DNA of 64,000 nucleotides from Brevundimonas sp. AJA228-03 (GTDB lineage: Bacteria; Pseudomonadota; Alphaproteobacteria; Caulobacterales; Caulobacteraceae): assembly GCF_017795885.1 (NCBI RefSeq), contig NZ_CP059297.1:1431001-1495000 (forward strand), read 5' to 3'. Positions within the stretch are counted from its first letter, which is position 1. Each line of letters opens with the position of its first letter. The notes under the pieces are model-generated. The model was not told the origin of the DNA. It saw only the letters and a program-made list of their open reading frames with translations, and searched no databases. The translations under genes and the position numbers were made by a program. Below, piece by piece: positions 29,103 to 36,566 of the stretch.

Positions 29103-29130
29103 GTCCCCGCCGCTGACCGGCGGCGGGGAC
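29103..29130 (+). terminator. Strong hairpin between czcA and the DUF190 gene
   Basis: A perfect 11-bp GC-rich stem (GTCCCCGCCGC / GCGGCGGGGAC) with a 6-base loop begins 6 bases after the czcA stop. No T-tract follows, so it may attenuate, protect the czcA mRNA end, or mark a processing site rather than terminate fully. Confidence 0.55.
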
Positions 29131-29149
29131 CTCCCTTTAGGAGGCGATC

Positions 29150-29488
29150 ATGTCCGACCCCATCAAATTGATGCGCATCTACACCGACGAGGGCGCCTAT
29201 TTCGGCGACCGCAAGGTCTTCGAAATCGTGGCCGAACGGGCCCGGTCCGCCGGCTTGGCCGGCGCGACCGTGCTGCGGGCCCTCGTCGGCTTCGGCCACT
29301 CCCCCCACCTGCATCGCCGTCACGTCCTCGACGACGACCAGTCCCTCATCGTCGAACTGCTCGACCACGACTCCAGACTTCGGGCGTTCCTGGAGACCCT
29401 CGCCGATCTCGAACACCTGGGTCCGGTCACCCTGGAAGGGGTCGAGGTCCTACGCTGGCCTCAGCCGACCCCCGGCGACGCGCGTTAG
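29150..29488 (+). CDS. DUF190 family (PII-like) protein
   Basis: A 112-residue cytoplasmic protein of the DUF190 family, which has the PII signalling-protein fold. Characteristic patterns are LMRIYTDEGAYFGDRKVFEIVAERARSAGLAGATVLRALVGFG and DQSLIVELLDHDSRLRAFLETL. Members are often encoded with ion transporters and may bind nucleotides or regulate transport. Here it sits between czcA and czcD with its own good ribosome site (ggagg). Ligand and target are unknown. Confidence 0.85.
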   Translation: MSDPIKLMRIYTDEGAYFGDRKVFEIVAERARSAGLAGATVLRALVGFGHSPHLHRRHVLDDDQSLIVELLDHDSRLRAFLETLADLEHLGPVTLEGVEVLRWPQPTPGDAR

Positions 29489-29535
29489 GACCGGATCGCG
29501 TTTCAACATTTCTCAACAGACGAGGACGCAAGGCC

Positions 29536-30447
29536 ATGGCGGCACACCCCCATAAGGACGGCGACAAACACGATCACACGGCGGGCGCCAACTCGCGTCA
29601 GCTGACGATCGCCCTGGGCTTGACCGGGACCTTCCTCGTCGCCGAGATCGCCGGCGGGCTCTATTTCAACAGCCTGGCGCTGTTGTCCGACGCCGCGCAC
29701 ATGTTCACCGACGCGGCCGCCCTGGCCATCGCCCTGCTGGCCATCAAGATCGGGCAGAGGGCGGCGGACGACAAGCGGACCTTCGGCTACCGCCGCTTCG
29801 AGATCCTGGCGGCGGCCTTCAACGCCGTGCTGCTGTTCCTGGTCGCCGGCTACGTCCTCTATGAGGGGATCAAGCGGATCTTCGATCCGGAGCCGGTGGG
29901 CTCCATCGGCATGCTGGCCGTGGCCTCGATCGGCCTGGTGGTGAACCTGATCGCCATGCGCGTGCTGGCGGCGGGGAAGGACAAGAGCCTCAATATCAAG
30001 GGCGCCTATCTGGAGGTCTGGGCCGACATGCTCGGCTCGCTGGGCGTGATCGTCGCGGCGATCGTCATCACCCTGACCGACTGGCGCTGGGTCGATCCGA
30101 TCGTGGCCATCGGCATCGGCCTGTGGGTCCTGCCGCGCACCTGGATTCTGCTGCGCGACACCACACACATTCTGCTGGAAGGCGCGCCGCGCGGCGTGGT
30201 TCTGGCGGAGGTACGCGGGGCGATCGAGGCGATCGACGGCGTCGACAGCCTTCACGACCTTCACGTCTGGGTCTCGGGCGCGGACCAGCCGAGTTGCACC
30301 GTCCATGTGGTTCTCGTTGCGGGCGCAAAGGGCGAACCGGTGCGGCAGGCCGTCGCCGCCCTCCTGGAGGCGCGGTTCGCGATCCATCACAGCACCGTCC
30401 AGATCGAGACCGAACCCTGCGGAGACGTCGAGGACGGTCACCGTTGA
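29536..30447 (+). CDS. czcD: CzcD-like cation diffusion facilitator
   Basis: A 303-residue full-length CDF exporter with six membrane helices and a C-terminal ferredoxin-like cytoplasmic domain (about 215-303; GVDSLHDLHVWVSG). A His-rich N-terminus (HPHKDGDKHDH) precedes helix 1. Metal-site motifs are SDAAHMFTDAAALAIAL in helix 2 and WADMLGSLGVIVAA in helix 5. It exports Zn, Co or Cd from cytoplasm to periplasm, where CzcCBA could pass the metal on. It is the probable last metal-transport gene of this module. Confidence 0.9.
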   Translation: MAAHPHKDGDKHDHTAGANSRQLTIALGLTGTFLVAEIAGGLYFNSLALLSDAAHMFTDAAALAIALLAIKIGQRAADDKRTFGYRRFEILAAAFNAVLLFLVAGYVLYEGIKRIFDPEPVGSIGMLAVASIGLVVNLIAMRVLAAGKDKSLNIKGAYLEVWADMLGSLGVIVAAIVITLTDWRWVDPIVAIGIGLWVLPRTWILLRDTTHILLEGAPRGVVLAEVRGAIEAIDGVDSLHDLHVWVSGADQPSCTVHVVLVAGAKGEPVRQAVAALLEARFAIHHSTVQIETEPCGDVEDGHR

Positions 30448-30479
30448 CGGGATCGGCGTCCGGCTGAGGAGGGCGGGCC

Positions 30480-30848
30480 ATGGGTGGAAAGAGACTGACG
30501 GTTCGTGGACGCAGCCCCGGCTGGTCCGAACGGCCCTACAGCAAACGCCGCGCCGGGCGGCCCAGGCGGCCGGAGCCGCCCCGGCCGGTGCTCGACCTCG
30601 TCGCGGCCCTGACCAGTCTGGTCCTGGCCGTCGGCGGGGCGCTCTTCTTCGGCCTGGAGATGCTCGGCGCGTTCAAGCTGCCGCTTCCTCTCGGCTACGG
30701 CGCGACCCTGATCCTGCTCGGCGCCGCCTGTCTCGTCAGCGCCCGGCGCGGCTGGCCTCGCCGTGTCACCGCCGTCGGCCTGGCGATCGCCCTCGTAGCC
30801 GGGGTGGTGATGCTCTCCCCGGGCGGGCCGCCGTGGCTCGGGCGATAA
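30480..30848 (+). CDS. Small membrane protein of unknown function
   Basis: A 122-residue protein with a basic N-terminus (RGRSPGWSERPYSKRRAGRPRRPEPP) and three predicted hydrophobic helices (about residues 40-60, 66-85 and 93-112). No family is recognised. It lies 32 bp after czcD and 34 bp before the acyltransferase, in the same direction, so it may be part of either unit. Confidence 0.6.
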   Translation: MGGKRLTVRGRSPGWSERPYSKRRAGRPRRPEPPRPVLDLVAALTSLVLAVGGALFFGLEMLGAFKLPLPLGYGATLILLGAACLVSARRGWPRRVTAVGLAIALVAGVVMLSPGGPPWLGR

Positions 30849-30882
30849 CCATTCCTTGCCCGTTCCGGGGCTAGGGTCCGGC

Positions 30883-32046
30883 ATGGTCCGCGCCGATGAC
30901 GAGCTGAGGAACCCGATCCCGCCGCGCATAGCCCGCGGCGGCTGGCTGGATGCGCTCCGCTTCATCGTCGGGGCGCTGATCATCCTCTACCATTTCCGCG
31001 AGGCCTCCCCGGTCCCGCTGCCGCAGCTGCATCCGGTGTTCGACCGCGGCTATCTGCTCACCGACTTCTTCATCATCGACTCCGGCTATGTCCTCGCCCG
31101 CATCTACGGCGACCGCCTCGCGTCCGGACAGGCCTCGCTGCGGGCCTATGCGCGCCAGCGTCTGTTGCGCGTCATTCCGGCCCACCTCGTCGTCAGCCTC
31201 ATCCTCGTCGTCATCGTCGGCGGCGCCGCCCTGGCCGGCGTCACGCCCAGCAATCCGCGCTGGTTCGACTGGTCGCAGCTGCCGGCCCAGGTCCTGCTGG
31301 TCCAGGCCTGGGGCGTACCGGGCGGTCAGGGCTGGAACGCCCCGACCTGGACGCTCTCGGCCCTGATCGGCTGCTACCTCCTCCTGCCATGGATCTGCCG
31401 CGCCCTTTGGCGCTGGCCGCCGGTCGTCGTGCTGATCGGCGCGGCCGTCCTCGTCGTCGTCGCCGATGTCGCGGCCTCGGTCTGGCTCGGCGATCCGATC
31501 TATCGGCTGCCGATGCGCTACGGCATCCTGCGCGCCCTGCCGCTGTTCCTGCTCGGGGTCGCGGCGGCCTTCTACGGCTCGCGGGTCTATGTCTCGCCCC
31601 GCCGGGCCGGGGCGATCGGCGTTGGAGCCGGCGTCGCCCTGGTCGTCCTTCAGGCCTTCGGCGCCTTCAGCCTGCTGTCGCTGGGCCTGATGACCGTGAT
31701 CATCTGGGGCGCCGGCGCCATGCCGGTGCTCCGGCCGTCACGCTTGGTCGAACACCTGGCCCTGATGTCGTTCTCGATGTTTCTGACCAATGAGGTGAGC
31801 CGCATCGTCTGGTTCGGGTTCCTCGACGCTTTGGGTCAGGACGCCTTGTCGGCCAGCCTTCGCTGGGCGCTGTGGTCGATCGGCTTCGCCGGCGCCTTCG
31901 TAGCGGCGGCCGTGTTCCGATACGGTTTCGACCGCCCGGTCCAGACCTGGCTCAATCCCCCGGGCGTGCGCCGGGCCGCGGGAGAGGCGGCGGCGGGTCC
32001 TGCGTCCGCGTCAGGCGCCGTTGTGTCGGCCGAACACGCGGGTTGA
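30883..32046 (+). CDS. Acyltransferase family 3 membrane protein
   Basis: A 387-residue multi-spanning membrane protein of the acyltransferase-3 family, which O-acylates sugars of surface polysaccharides or other glycans. The opening RGGWLDALRFIVGALIILYHFREAS includes the family Arg and catalytic-type His. WNAPTWTLSALIGCYLLLPW and LRALPLFLLGVAAAFYGSR are later signature regions. About ten membrane helices are predicted. The ATG at 30883 with AGGGT upstream is chosen over a TTG at 30856. Its 3' end overlaps the convergent DUF411 gene by 36 bases. Confidence 0.85.
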   Translation: MVRADDELRNPIPPRIARGGWLDALRFIVGALIILYHFREASPVPLPQLHPVFDRGYLLTDFFIIDSGYVLARIYGDRLASGQASLRAYARQRLLRVIPAHLVVSLILVVIVGGAALAGVTPSNPRWFDWSQLPAQVLLVQAWGVPGGQGWNAPTWTLSALIGCYLLLPWICRALWRWPPVVVLIGAAVLVVVADVAASVWLGDPIYRLPMRYGILRALPLFLLGVAAAFYGSRVYVSPRRAGAIGVGAGVALVVLQAFGAFSLLSLGLMTVIIWGAGAMPVLRPSRLVEHLALMSFSMFLTNEVSRIVWFGFLDALGQDALSASLRWALWSIGFAGAFVAAAVFRYGFDRPVQTWLNPPGVRRAAGEAAAGPASASGAVVSAEHAG

Positions 32047-32466
32047 ACCGTCGTTGAGGATCAGGACGGTCGTATAGGGCTCCCGTCCGGCGGCCTCCAT
32101 GCCCGGCGAACCCGCCGGCATGCCGGGCGCGCTCAGCGCCCGGGCGGCCGGGCGTTCCGCCAGCAATCGATCGACGTCGCCGGCCGGGACATGGCCCTCG
32201 ATGGCGTAGGCGCCGACCACCGCGGTGTGGCAGGAGGCCAGCCGATCCGGAACGCCATGCTGGGCCCGGATCGGGGCGAGGTCCTCGCGCTCGACGACCT
32301 CGACGGTCCAGCCCTCCTGGCGCATGTGCGCGATCCAGCCGCCGCAACAGCCGCACCAGGGAGTCTTGTAGGCGGTCATCCGTTTCTGAGGCGCGGCAAG
32401 GGCCGGGCCGGCTGCGGCGGTGACGGACAGGCCGACCAGCAGGGCGCGGCGGGAAGGACGGGTCAT
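32011..32466 (-). CDS. DUF411 periplasmic metal-binding protein
   Basis: A 151-residue exported protein of the DUF411 (CopG-like) family, associated with copper and silver resistance. The signal has a twin-arginine-like SRRALLVGLSV followed by cleavage near ALA-AP. The metal motif KTPWCGCCGGW provides three Cys, and later conserved elements are HTAVVGAYAIEGHVPAGDV and a Met-rich APGMPAGSPGME. The start at 32466 is chosen because it begins the signal peptide directly. It is convergent with the acyltransferase gene, and it lacks the copper ATPase or oxidase often found beside it. Confidence 0.85.
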   Translation of the reverse strand: MTRPSRRALLVGLSVTAAAGPALAAPQKRMTAYKTPWCGCCGGWIAHMRQEGWTVEVVEREDLAPIRAQHGVPDRLASCHTAVVGAYAIEGHVPAGDVDRLLAERPAARALSAPGMPAGSPGMEAAGREPYTTVLILNDGSTRVFGRHNGA

Positions 32467-32665
32467 GGGCGGCGGTCCTGAGGCTGCGGCGAAGACGGAC
32501 ACCCTAGACCGATCACCTTCGCGCCGCGAAACGACCCGGTGTCACAGGGGCATTCGATCGCGCCTATGACGGCGCTGCGCTATTCGATCATCTTCTGGAC
32601 GCTGGCGTGACTCGGGGCATGTCGCTCTTTCGGCTCGCCGCTTTTGCGCCGACAAGCGTCGAGCA

Positions 32666-32694
32666 GACACCGGGAACTTCCTGTCCCCGGTGTC
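32666..32694 (+). promoter_or_regulatory. Hairpin in the leader of the nuclease-like gene
   Basis: GACACCGGG and CCCGGTGTC form a perfect 9-bp stem with an 11-base loop, 31 bp upstream of the start at 32726. It may be an operator or an mRNA structure. The rest of 32467-32725 shows no gene. Confidence 0.45.
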
Positions 32695-32725
32695 CGGTCC
32701 GCCATGGCGCTGACCTGGAGAAGGC

Positions 32726-34222
32726 ATGTTCACCGGAACGCTCACGGGCCAGGACTTGATCGACGCGCTCGACGTCGAGATCACCAGAACCAATCAGGGA
32801 CTGGCCGACGGACTGGCGCCTTTCGATCCGGTCCAAACGCCGATCGCCTGGCATCGCGTGCTTCAGGGCGCCGAAGAACTGTTCAACCTCGCGACCGAGC
32901 CTTTCGACGACGAAACCCTTCACGATCGACTGGTCGGCATGCCGCTCGCGCTCGCCGTCACCGGCGGACGCGACTGGATACGCCGGGAGATCAGCGCCCT
33001 TTACGACGGCGGCGTCGAGGATCGCGTCCTCGAGGTCCTGGACCTGGCGGCTTCCCTGTCCTCGGCCTGCCTCGCCCACGGCTATCCGCTGGTCCTGGGC
33101 ACGGTGGCCGAAGCGGCAGGCTACTTCCAGACCAGACGGCGGCGCATGGTCGCGTTTTTCTACATCATGCCGAAGGCCTGTCGGGGCCAGACCGTGGCTC
33201 GCACCCTCCACGATCTCTTTCCGCTGGTGACCCTGATGGAGTTCGCCGGGGGGCCGATGACCAACCTCGCCCAGATGGCGATGATGAGCCGGCTGTTCGA
33301 CGACTATTCGGTGACCAGCGACGGAGTCGGCGTCCTCGCGAACCGCGAGGTCGATCTGCTCGACGAAGGGGGGTTCGACAGCGAACGGGTGTCTCTCCTG
33401 GACATGATCGAATTCGGCGCCAAGACCGTCGTGTCGAGCGCGAATGTGCCCGCGCCCCGTCGCCTTCTCTGCAAGGCGGAAGTGCGGATGCAGATCGAGT
33501 ATCTCGAGTCCGCCTTCGCCGAGTTCGGCCTGGCCGACACGAGCTTCGGGGAAATCCAGCGCCTGGTCTCACCCCTGCTGACCGGGCCGGAGGAGTATGT
33601 GGTCTCGGTCCCTGCGGAAGCTTTTCTACGCGCCCTGGAAGCCCCGGGCGAACTGTCCCCTGAGCGGCGGCGCGCGCTCTTGATCCACGAGGGCGAGACT
33701 TATTCCGAGGCGATCAACAGTTATCAGCCCTTCGTGCAGATCGATGATCAGCTGGTCTCCAACGTCAATCTGCTTACCCGCTTCCTCAATGATTACAAAA
33801 CCGTCGCGCTGAGCCCGCAGAAGCGTTTCCAGATACGTTCGGGCTTCATCTTCGAAAAGAAGGTCTGCGAAGTCTTAAAAGCGGCCGGGTTCACGGTCAC
33901 CTGCATTACCCGCGTCGATCGAAGCGAGTTCGACGTGGTGACGACCAAAGCGGGCGTTATCCACAATTTCCAGTGCAAGAACACCTTCATCGACACCCGG
34001 CTGATCGAAAGCGATCCGGCGCGCTACGCCCGGATCAACAAGACGATGATCCGAAGCTATCGCCGGGCGATCCGCAAAGAGATCGGCCGGGAGCAGCTTC
34101 TCAAGACCCGCCTCGGGCTCAAGGAAATCCGACACTACGTCGTCAGTCGTTTCCCGGTGCTGGACGATGCAGCGGATATCATCCCGTTCTCGAAGCTGGC
34201 GGAGACGGTGCGGACCCTCTGA
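32726..34222 (+). CDS. Unknown protein with C-terminal PD-(D/E)XK-like nuclease domain
   Basis: A 498-residue protein with a large helical N-terminal part (no recognised family) and a C-terminal domain from about residue 370. That domain reads RFQIRSGFIFEKKVCEVLKAAGFTVTCITRVDRSEFDVVTTKAGVIHNFQCKNT: an early Glu, then Asp in EFDVV and the QCK motif match the E...D...(E/Q)xK catalytic arrangement of restriction-endonuclease-like folds. It is alone in its orientation within cargo genes. A defence or DNA-processing role is possible but inferred only from the fold-like motif. Confidence 0.7.
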   Translation: MFTGTLTGQDLIDALDVEITRTNQGLADGLAPFDPVQTPIAWHRVLQGAEELFNLATEPFDDETLHDRLVGMPLALAVTGGRDWIRREISALYDGGVEDRVLEVLDLAASLSSACLAHGYPLVLGTVAEAAGYFQTRRRRMVAFFYIMPKACRGQTVARTLHDLFPLVTLMEFAGGPMTNLAQMAMMSRLFDDYSVTSDGVGVLANREVDLLDEGGFDSERVSLLDMIEFGAKTVVSSANVPAPRRLLCKAEVRMQIEYLESAFAEFGLADTSFGEIQRLVSPLLTGPEEYVVSVPAEAFLRALEAPGELSPERRRALLIHEGETYSEAINSYQPFVQIDDQLVSNVNLLTRFLNDYKTVALSPQKRFQIRSGFIFEKKVCEVLKAAGFTVTCITRVDRSEFDVVTTKAGVIHNFQCKNTFIDTRLIESDPARYARINKTMIRSYRRAIRKEIGREQLLKTRLGLKEIRHYVVSRFPVLDDAADIIPFSKLAETVRTL

Positions 34223-34461
34223 CCGCGTTCGTTGGCGAAGGCGGTCATCTCAGGTCCGGCCCGGGACCGCGTCCTATTCGATCTCGCCAGAGCTCGTCAG
34301 CTGGGGCGAAGCCGGGCCGGGCAGCTGCGTTTTCCTCAGGTTGAAGCCGGCGACGCCGCGCCAGAAGGAAGCCTAGCGTACCTCGCAGAAGCGTTAGGCA
34401 TTGGCGCCAGCAAGACCCAGCGGCATTGCTCACAGGTCGGCCGGTTCCTCACCCTGCCGCC
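34223..34461. other. Gap with a doubtful small frame
   Basis: The 239 bp between the nuclease-like gene and the convergent XRE/ImmA gene contain one weak frame (34232-34465, plus, TTG start). Its end, SLAYLAEALGIGASKTQRH, is loosely helix-turn-helix-like. There is no ribosome site, so I do not call a gene. Confidence 0.3.
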
Positions 34462-35577
34462 TTAGACTGGTCGGAGACGAACCACCTTCGGATCGTCGAG
34501 GGACGGATCCGGTTCAGGGAAGCTCGACCCGGTGATCAACTCCAGCATCGAGGCCGTTAGACCGATCTCGCGGCCGACGCGCGCCGCGCCGCCGGTGATC
34601 GCATCGTCCAGAGCCGCGAGCGCGGAGGGGAGCAATTCCGGTTGCTCGACCGGAAGGCTTCCGTCTGCGTCATAGGTCTCGACCTTGGCTTGGCCGGTCT
34701 TGACCAGATGAATATTGGCCGTGCGGTACTGGGCCGCGTTGAGCAGCCCGAGGTCGTAGCCGCGCCGCACGATCGCGCGGACCGACATCTTCCATCTGAG
34801 CTTGAGGTCGAACAGGGCGCGCCAGTTCAGGGATCGGCCCCTGGGAAACTCGCGCAGGACCGCCCCGCGCGGAAACAGAAAGGCGCTGGCGAACCGGTGC
34901 GCCTGATCCTCGGTGGCGCGATCACCCGTCTGGAGGCCTCGGTGCATGATGAGGTGGCCGCATTCATGGGCGAAGTCGAACCGCTGTCGGCACAGACTCT
35001 CCTTCAGCGAACTCCGCACGATGATCGGTCGTCGTCGATCCATGGAGAAGGCGTCCACTCGGTCCGACAGGTCGCCGAAATAGGTCACGACGGCCCCGGC
35101 GTTCTCGACCACGCGCATCATGCTGGTGATCGGACCCGTGGTGCCGAGACCCCAGTGGCGTCGCGCGCCCTCTGCCGCCTGTTCGATCTCTTCGGCCGTC
35201 GTCGCCGGCAGGTCTGGAAATGACACGTCCGGTAGTTCGAGATGGTCTTCGACGGCCGCGACGAACTTGTCGAGCAGCGTACCGCGCGCCAAAACCTGGC
35301 TGGTGATCGACGCGGGTCGGGTGATGTGGCCGCGGAAGTGACACTGCTCCGGGCGCACCGTCGACGGAATCGGCTCGGCCAGAAAGCCGGGCGTCACACC
35401 CAGCACGTCGGCCAAGGCGTCCACGACTTCGTCAGACGGCGACCGAGAGCCAGTCTCCAGCTGGTGGATGAACTGACGGGTGGCGCCCACGAGGTCGCCG
35501 ACCTCCTCGAGCGAATAGCCATGCGCCAGCCGGGCGAGCCGCAATTGCTCGCCCGCGATTTTCGAGTTCGTTTCCAT
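34462..35577 (-). CDS. XRE helix-turn-helix / ImmA-IrrE metallopeptidase fusion
   Basis: A 371-residue protein with an N-terminal XRE domain (GEQLRLARLAHGYSLEEVGDLVGATRQFIHQLETGSRSPS, about 9-48) and a C-terminal M78 zinc peptidase domain with the HExxH motif in RFDFAHECGHLIMH. ImmA of ICEBs1 cleaves the repressor ImmR to induce transfer; fused forms occur as regulators or toxin-antitoxin partners. It is downstream of, and same-strand with, the 197-residue gene at 35631-36224 (53-bp gap), suggesting an operon. Possibly a regulator of element induction; the target is not identified. Confidence 0.88.
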   Translation of the reverse strand: METNSKIAGEQLRLARLAHGYSLEEVGDLVGATRQFIHQLETGSRSPSDEVVDALADVLGVTPGFLAEPIPSTVRPEQCHFRGHITRPASITSQVLARGTLLDKFVAAVEDHLELPDVSFPDLPATTAEEIEQAAEGARRHWGLGTTGPITSMMRVVENAGAVVTYFGDLSDRVDAFSMDRRRPIIVRSSLKESLCRQRFDFAHECGHLIMHRGLQTGDRATEDQAHRFASAFLFPRGAVLREFPRGRSLNWRALFDLKLRWKMSVRAIVRRGYDLGLLNAAQYRTANIHLVKTGQAKVETYDADGSLPVEQPELLPSALAALDDAITGGAARVGREIGLTASMLELITGSSFPEPDPSLDDPKVVRLRPV

Positions 35578-35630
35578 TGCCTGGCCGGTCTAGCGACCGC
35601 CCCTCACCCAGATCCGTTCGGGTCGGCCGA

Positions 35631-36224
35631 TCATTCGGTCGTCCCGTCCTTCTTTTTCTTTGCCGCGATTCCTACAGCCGGTGCAGGGAGGTCGACGCCG
35701 TCGCTGCCCGCGACCCAGAGCGGCGAGACCTTGGTCACCGGTTCGTCGAGCGGAACCCGCCAAGTCAGAGCCGGCGCGTCGCCGTCCAGCACGACGAAGG
35801 TGATCGCCGTGATCGACCCGTCGAGATCGGTTTCGATCGCGAACCGATAGAGGGGCTCGGGCGCCAGCTGGATCAGTTCCTCGGGTCCGAACAGGCTCGC
35901 CTGGTGAAGTTCCGAATACGACTGCTTCAACGTCCGCGCATTGGGTTCGTCCGGCTCGCCCCGATAGAAGCGGACCGGCACGCCGCCGATGGCGAAAACG
36001 AACTGCATCGACGGATCCAGTATGTCGAGCCAGTCGATATCGACCGAGGCGGTCTCGATCTGGTGCTTCTGGAACGAGAAGGCGTCGCATCCGACGTTCC
36101 AGCCCGTGCAGCCCAGATTCGGGTCGAACCGATCCAGGGCGTCGTTCCGGCCGCGTTCGATCAGCTTCGCGATCGTGATCAGACGATCGCGGGTCAGGGC
36201 GGGGTGGTGTTCCCAAGGCGTCAT
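35631..36224 (-). CDS. Hypothetical protein upstream of the XRE/ImmA gene
   Basis: A 197-residue soluble protein without a recognised domain. It contains SFQKHQIETASVDIDWLDILDPSMQFVFAIGGVPVRFYRGEPDEPNA and a C-terminal beta-rich part ending in a Lys-rich tail (GIAAKKKKDGTTE). The start at 36224 has GGGAG 7 bases upstream. A longer in-frame start at 36251 would lie upstream of the predicted transcription start and is rejected. It probably forms a two-gene operon with the XRE/ImmA gene, so a substrate or partner role for the ImmA protein is possible but unproven. Confidence 0.7.
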   Translation of the reverse strand: MTPWEHHPALTRDRLITIAKLIERGRNDALDRFDPNLGCTGWNVGCDAFSFQKHQIETASVDIDWLDILDPSMQFVFAIGGVPVRFYRGEPDEPNARTLKQSYSELHQASLFGPEELIQLAPEPLYRFAIETDLDGSITAITFVVLDGDAPALTWRVPLDEPVTKVSPLWVAGSDGVDLPAPAVGIAAKKKKDGTTE

Positions 36225-36249
36225 GCGGAGCTCCCGGCAGGTGAATCTC

Positions 36250-36277
36250 ATAATGGGCAGAATACGAACTGCGTCAA
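36250..36277 (-). promoter_or_regulatory. Promoter of the hypothetical-XRE/ImmA operon
   Basis: On the minus strand TTGACG (36277-36272) and CATTAT (36255-36250) are spaced by 16 bp, placing transcription start near 36243. GTCA-AC-TGAC, an inverted repeat overlapping the -35 box, may be a repressor site. The neighbouring 36278-36566 region up to parB is noncoding leader with several GC-rich palindromes. Confidence 0.5.
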
Positions 36278-36566
36278 CTGACATTGGAAAAGTAAGCTGT
36301 GGGTAGATTTGTCAACGCCGCTGTCGCTAAGGGCTCCGCCCTCGCGCGGGCCAGGGTGAAGCGGCTCCGCCGCCAGACCGGCCGGTCTCCCCGACCTTCC
36401 GCGCCGGCGACGGGGTGAAAGGCTCCCACGAAAGTCAGGCTTGTGCAGGTCGGGCGATCCCCCTCCGGCCGGTCCGCCCTGGCCCTTGCTACCCCGGTCT
36501 CGCCGACGGGCAGGGTTTCAGGCGCGCAGTTCGCGTGCCTGCAACCCATGCCCAAAGGAGGCAGAC

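Noticed and set aside
34232..34465. 77-residue frame with a faint helix-turn-helix look
   Set aside because: TTG start without ribosome site, and biased sequence. Left as an annotated gap.
36285..36566. Upstream extension of the ParB frame to 36441 and GC-rich palindromes in the leader
   Set aside because: The ATG at 36567 has a perfect ribosome site and begins just before the ParB domain; the palindromes are short and could be chance in 70% GC DNA.
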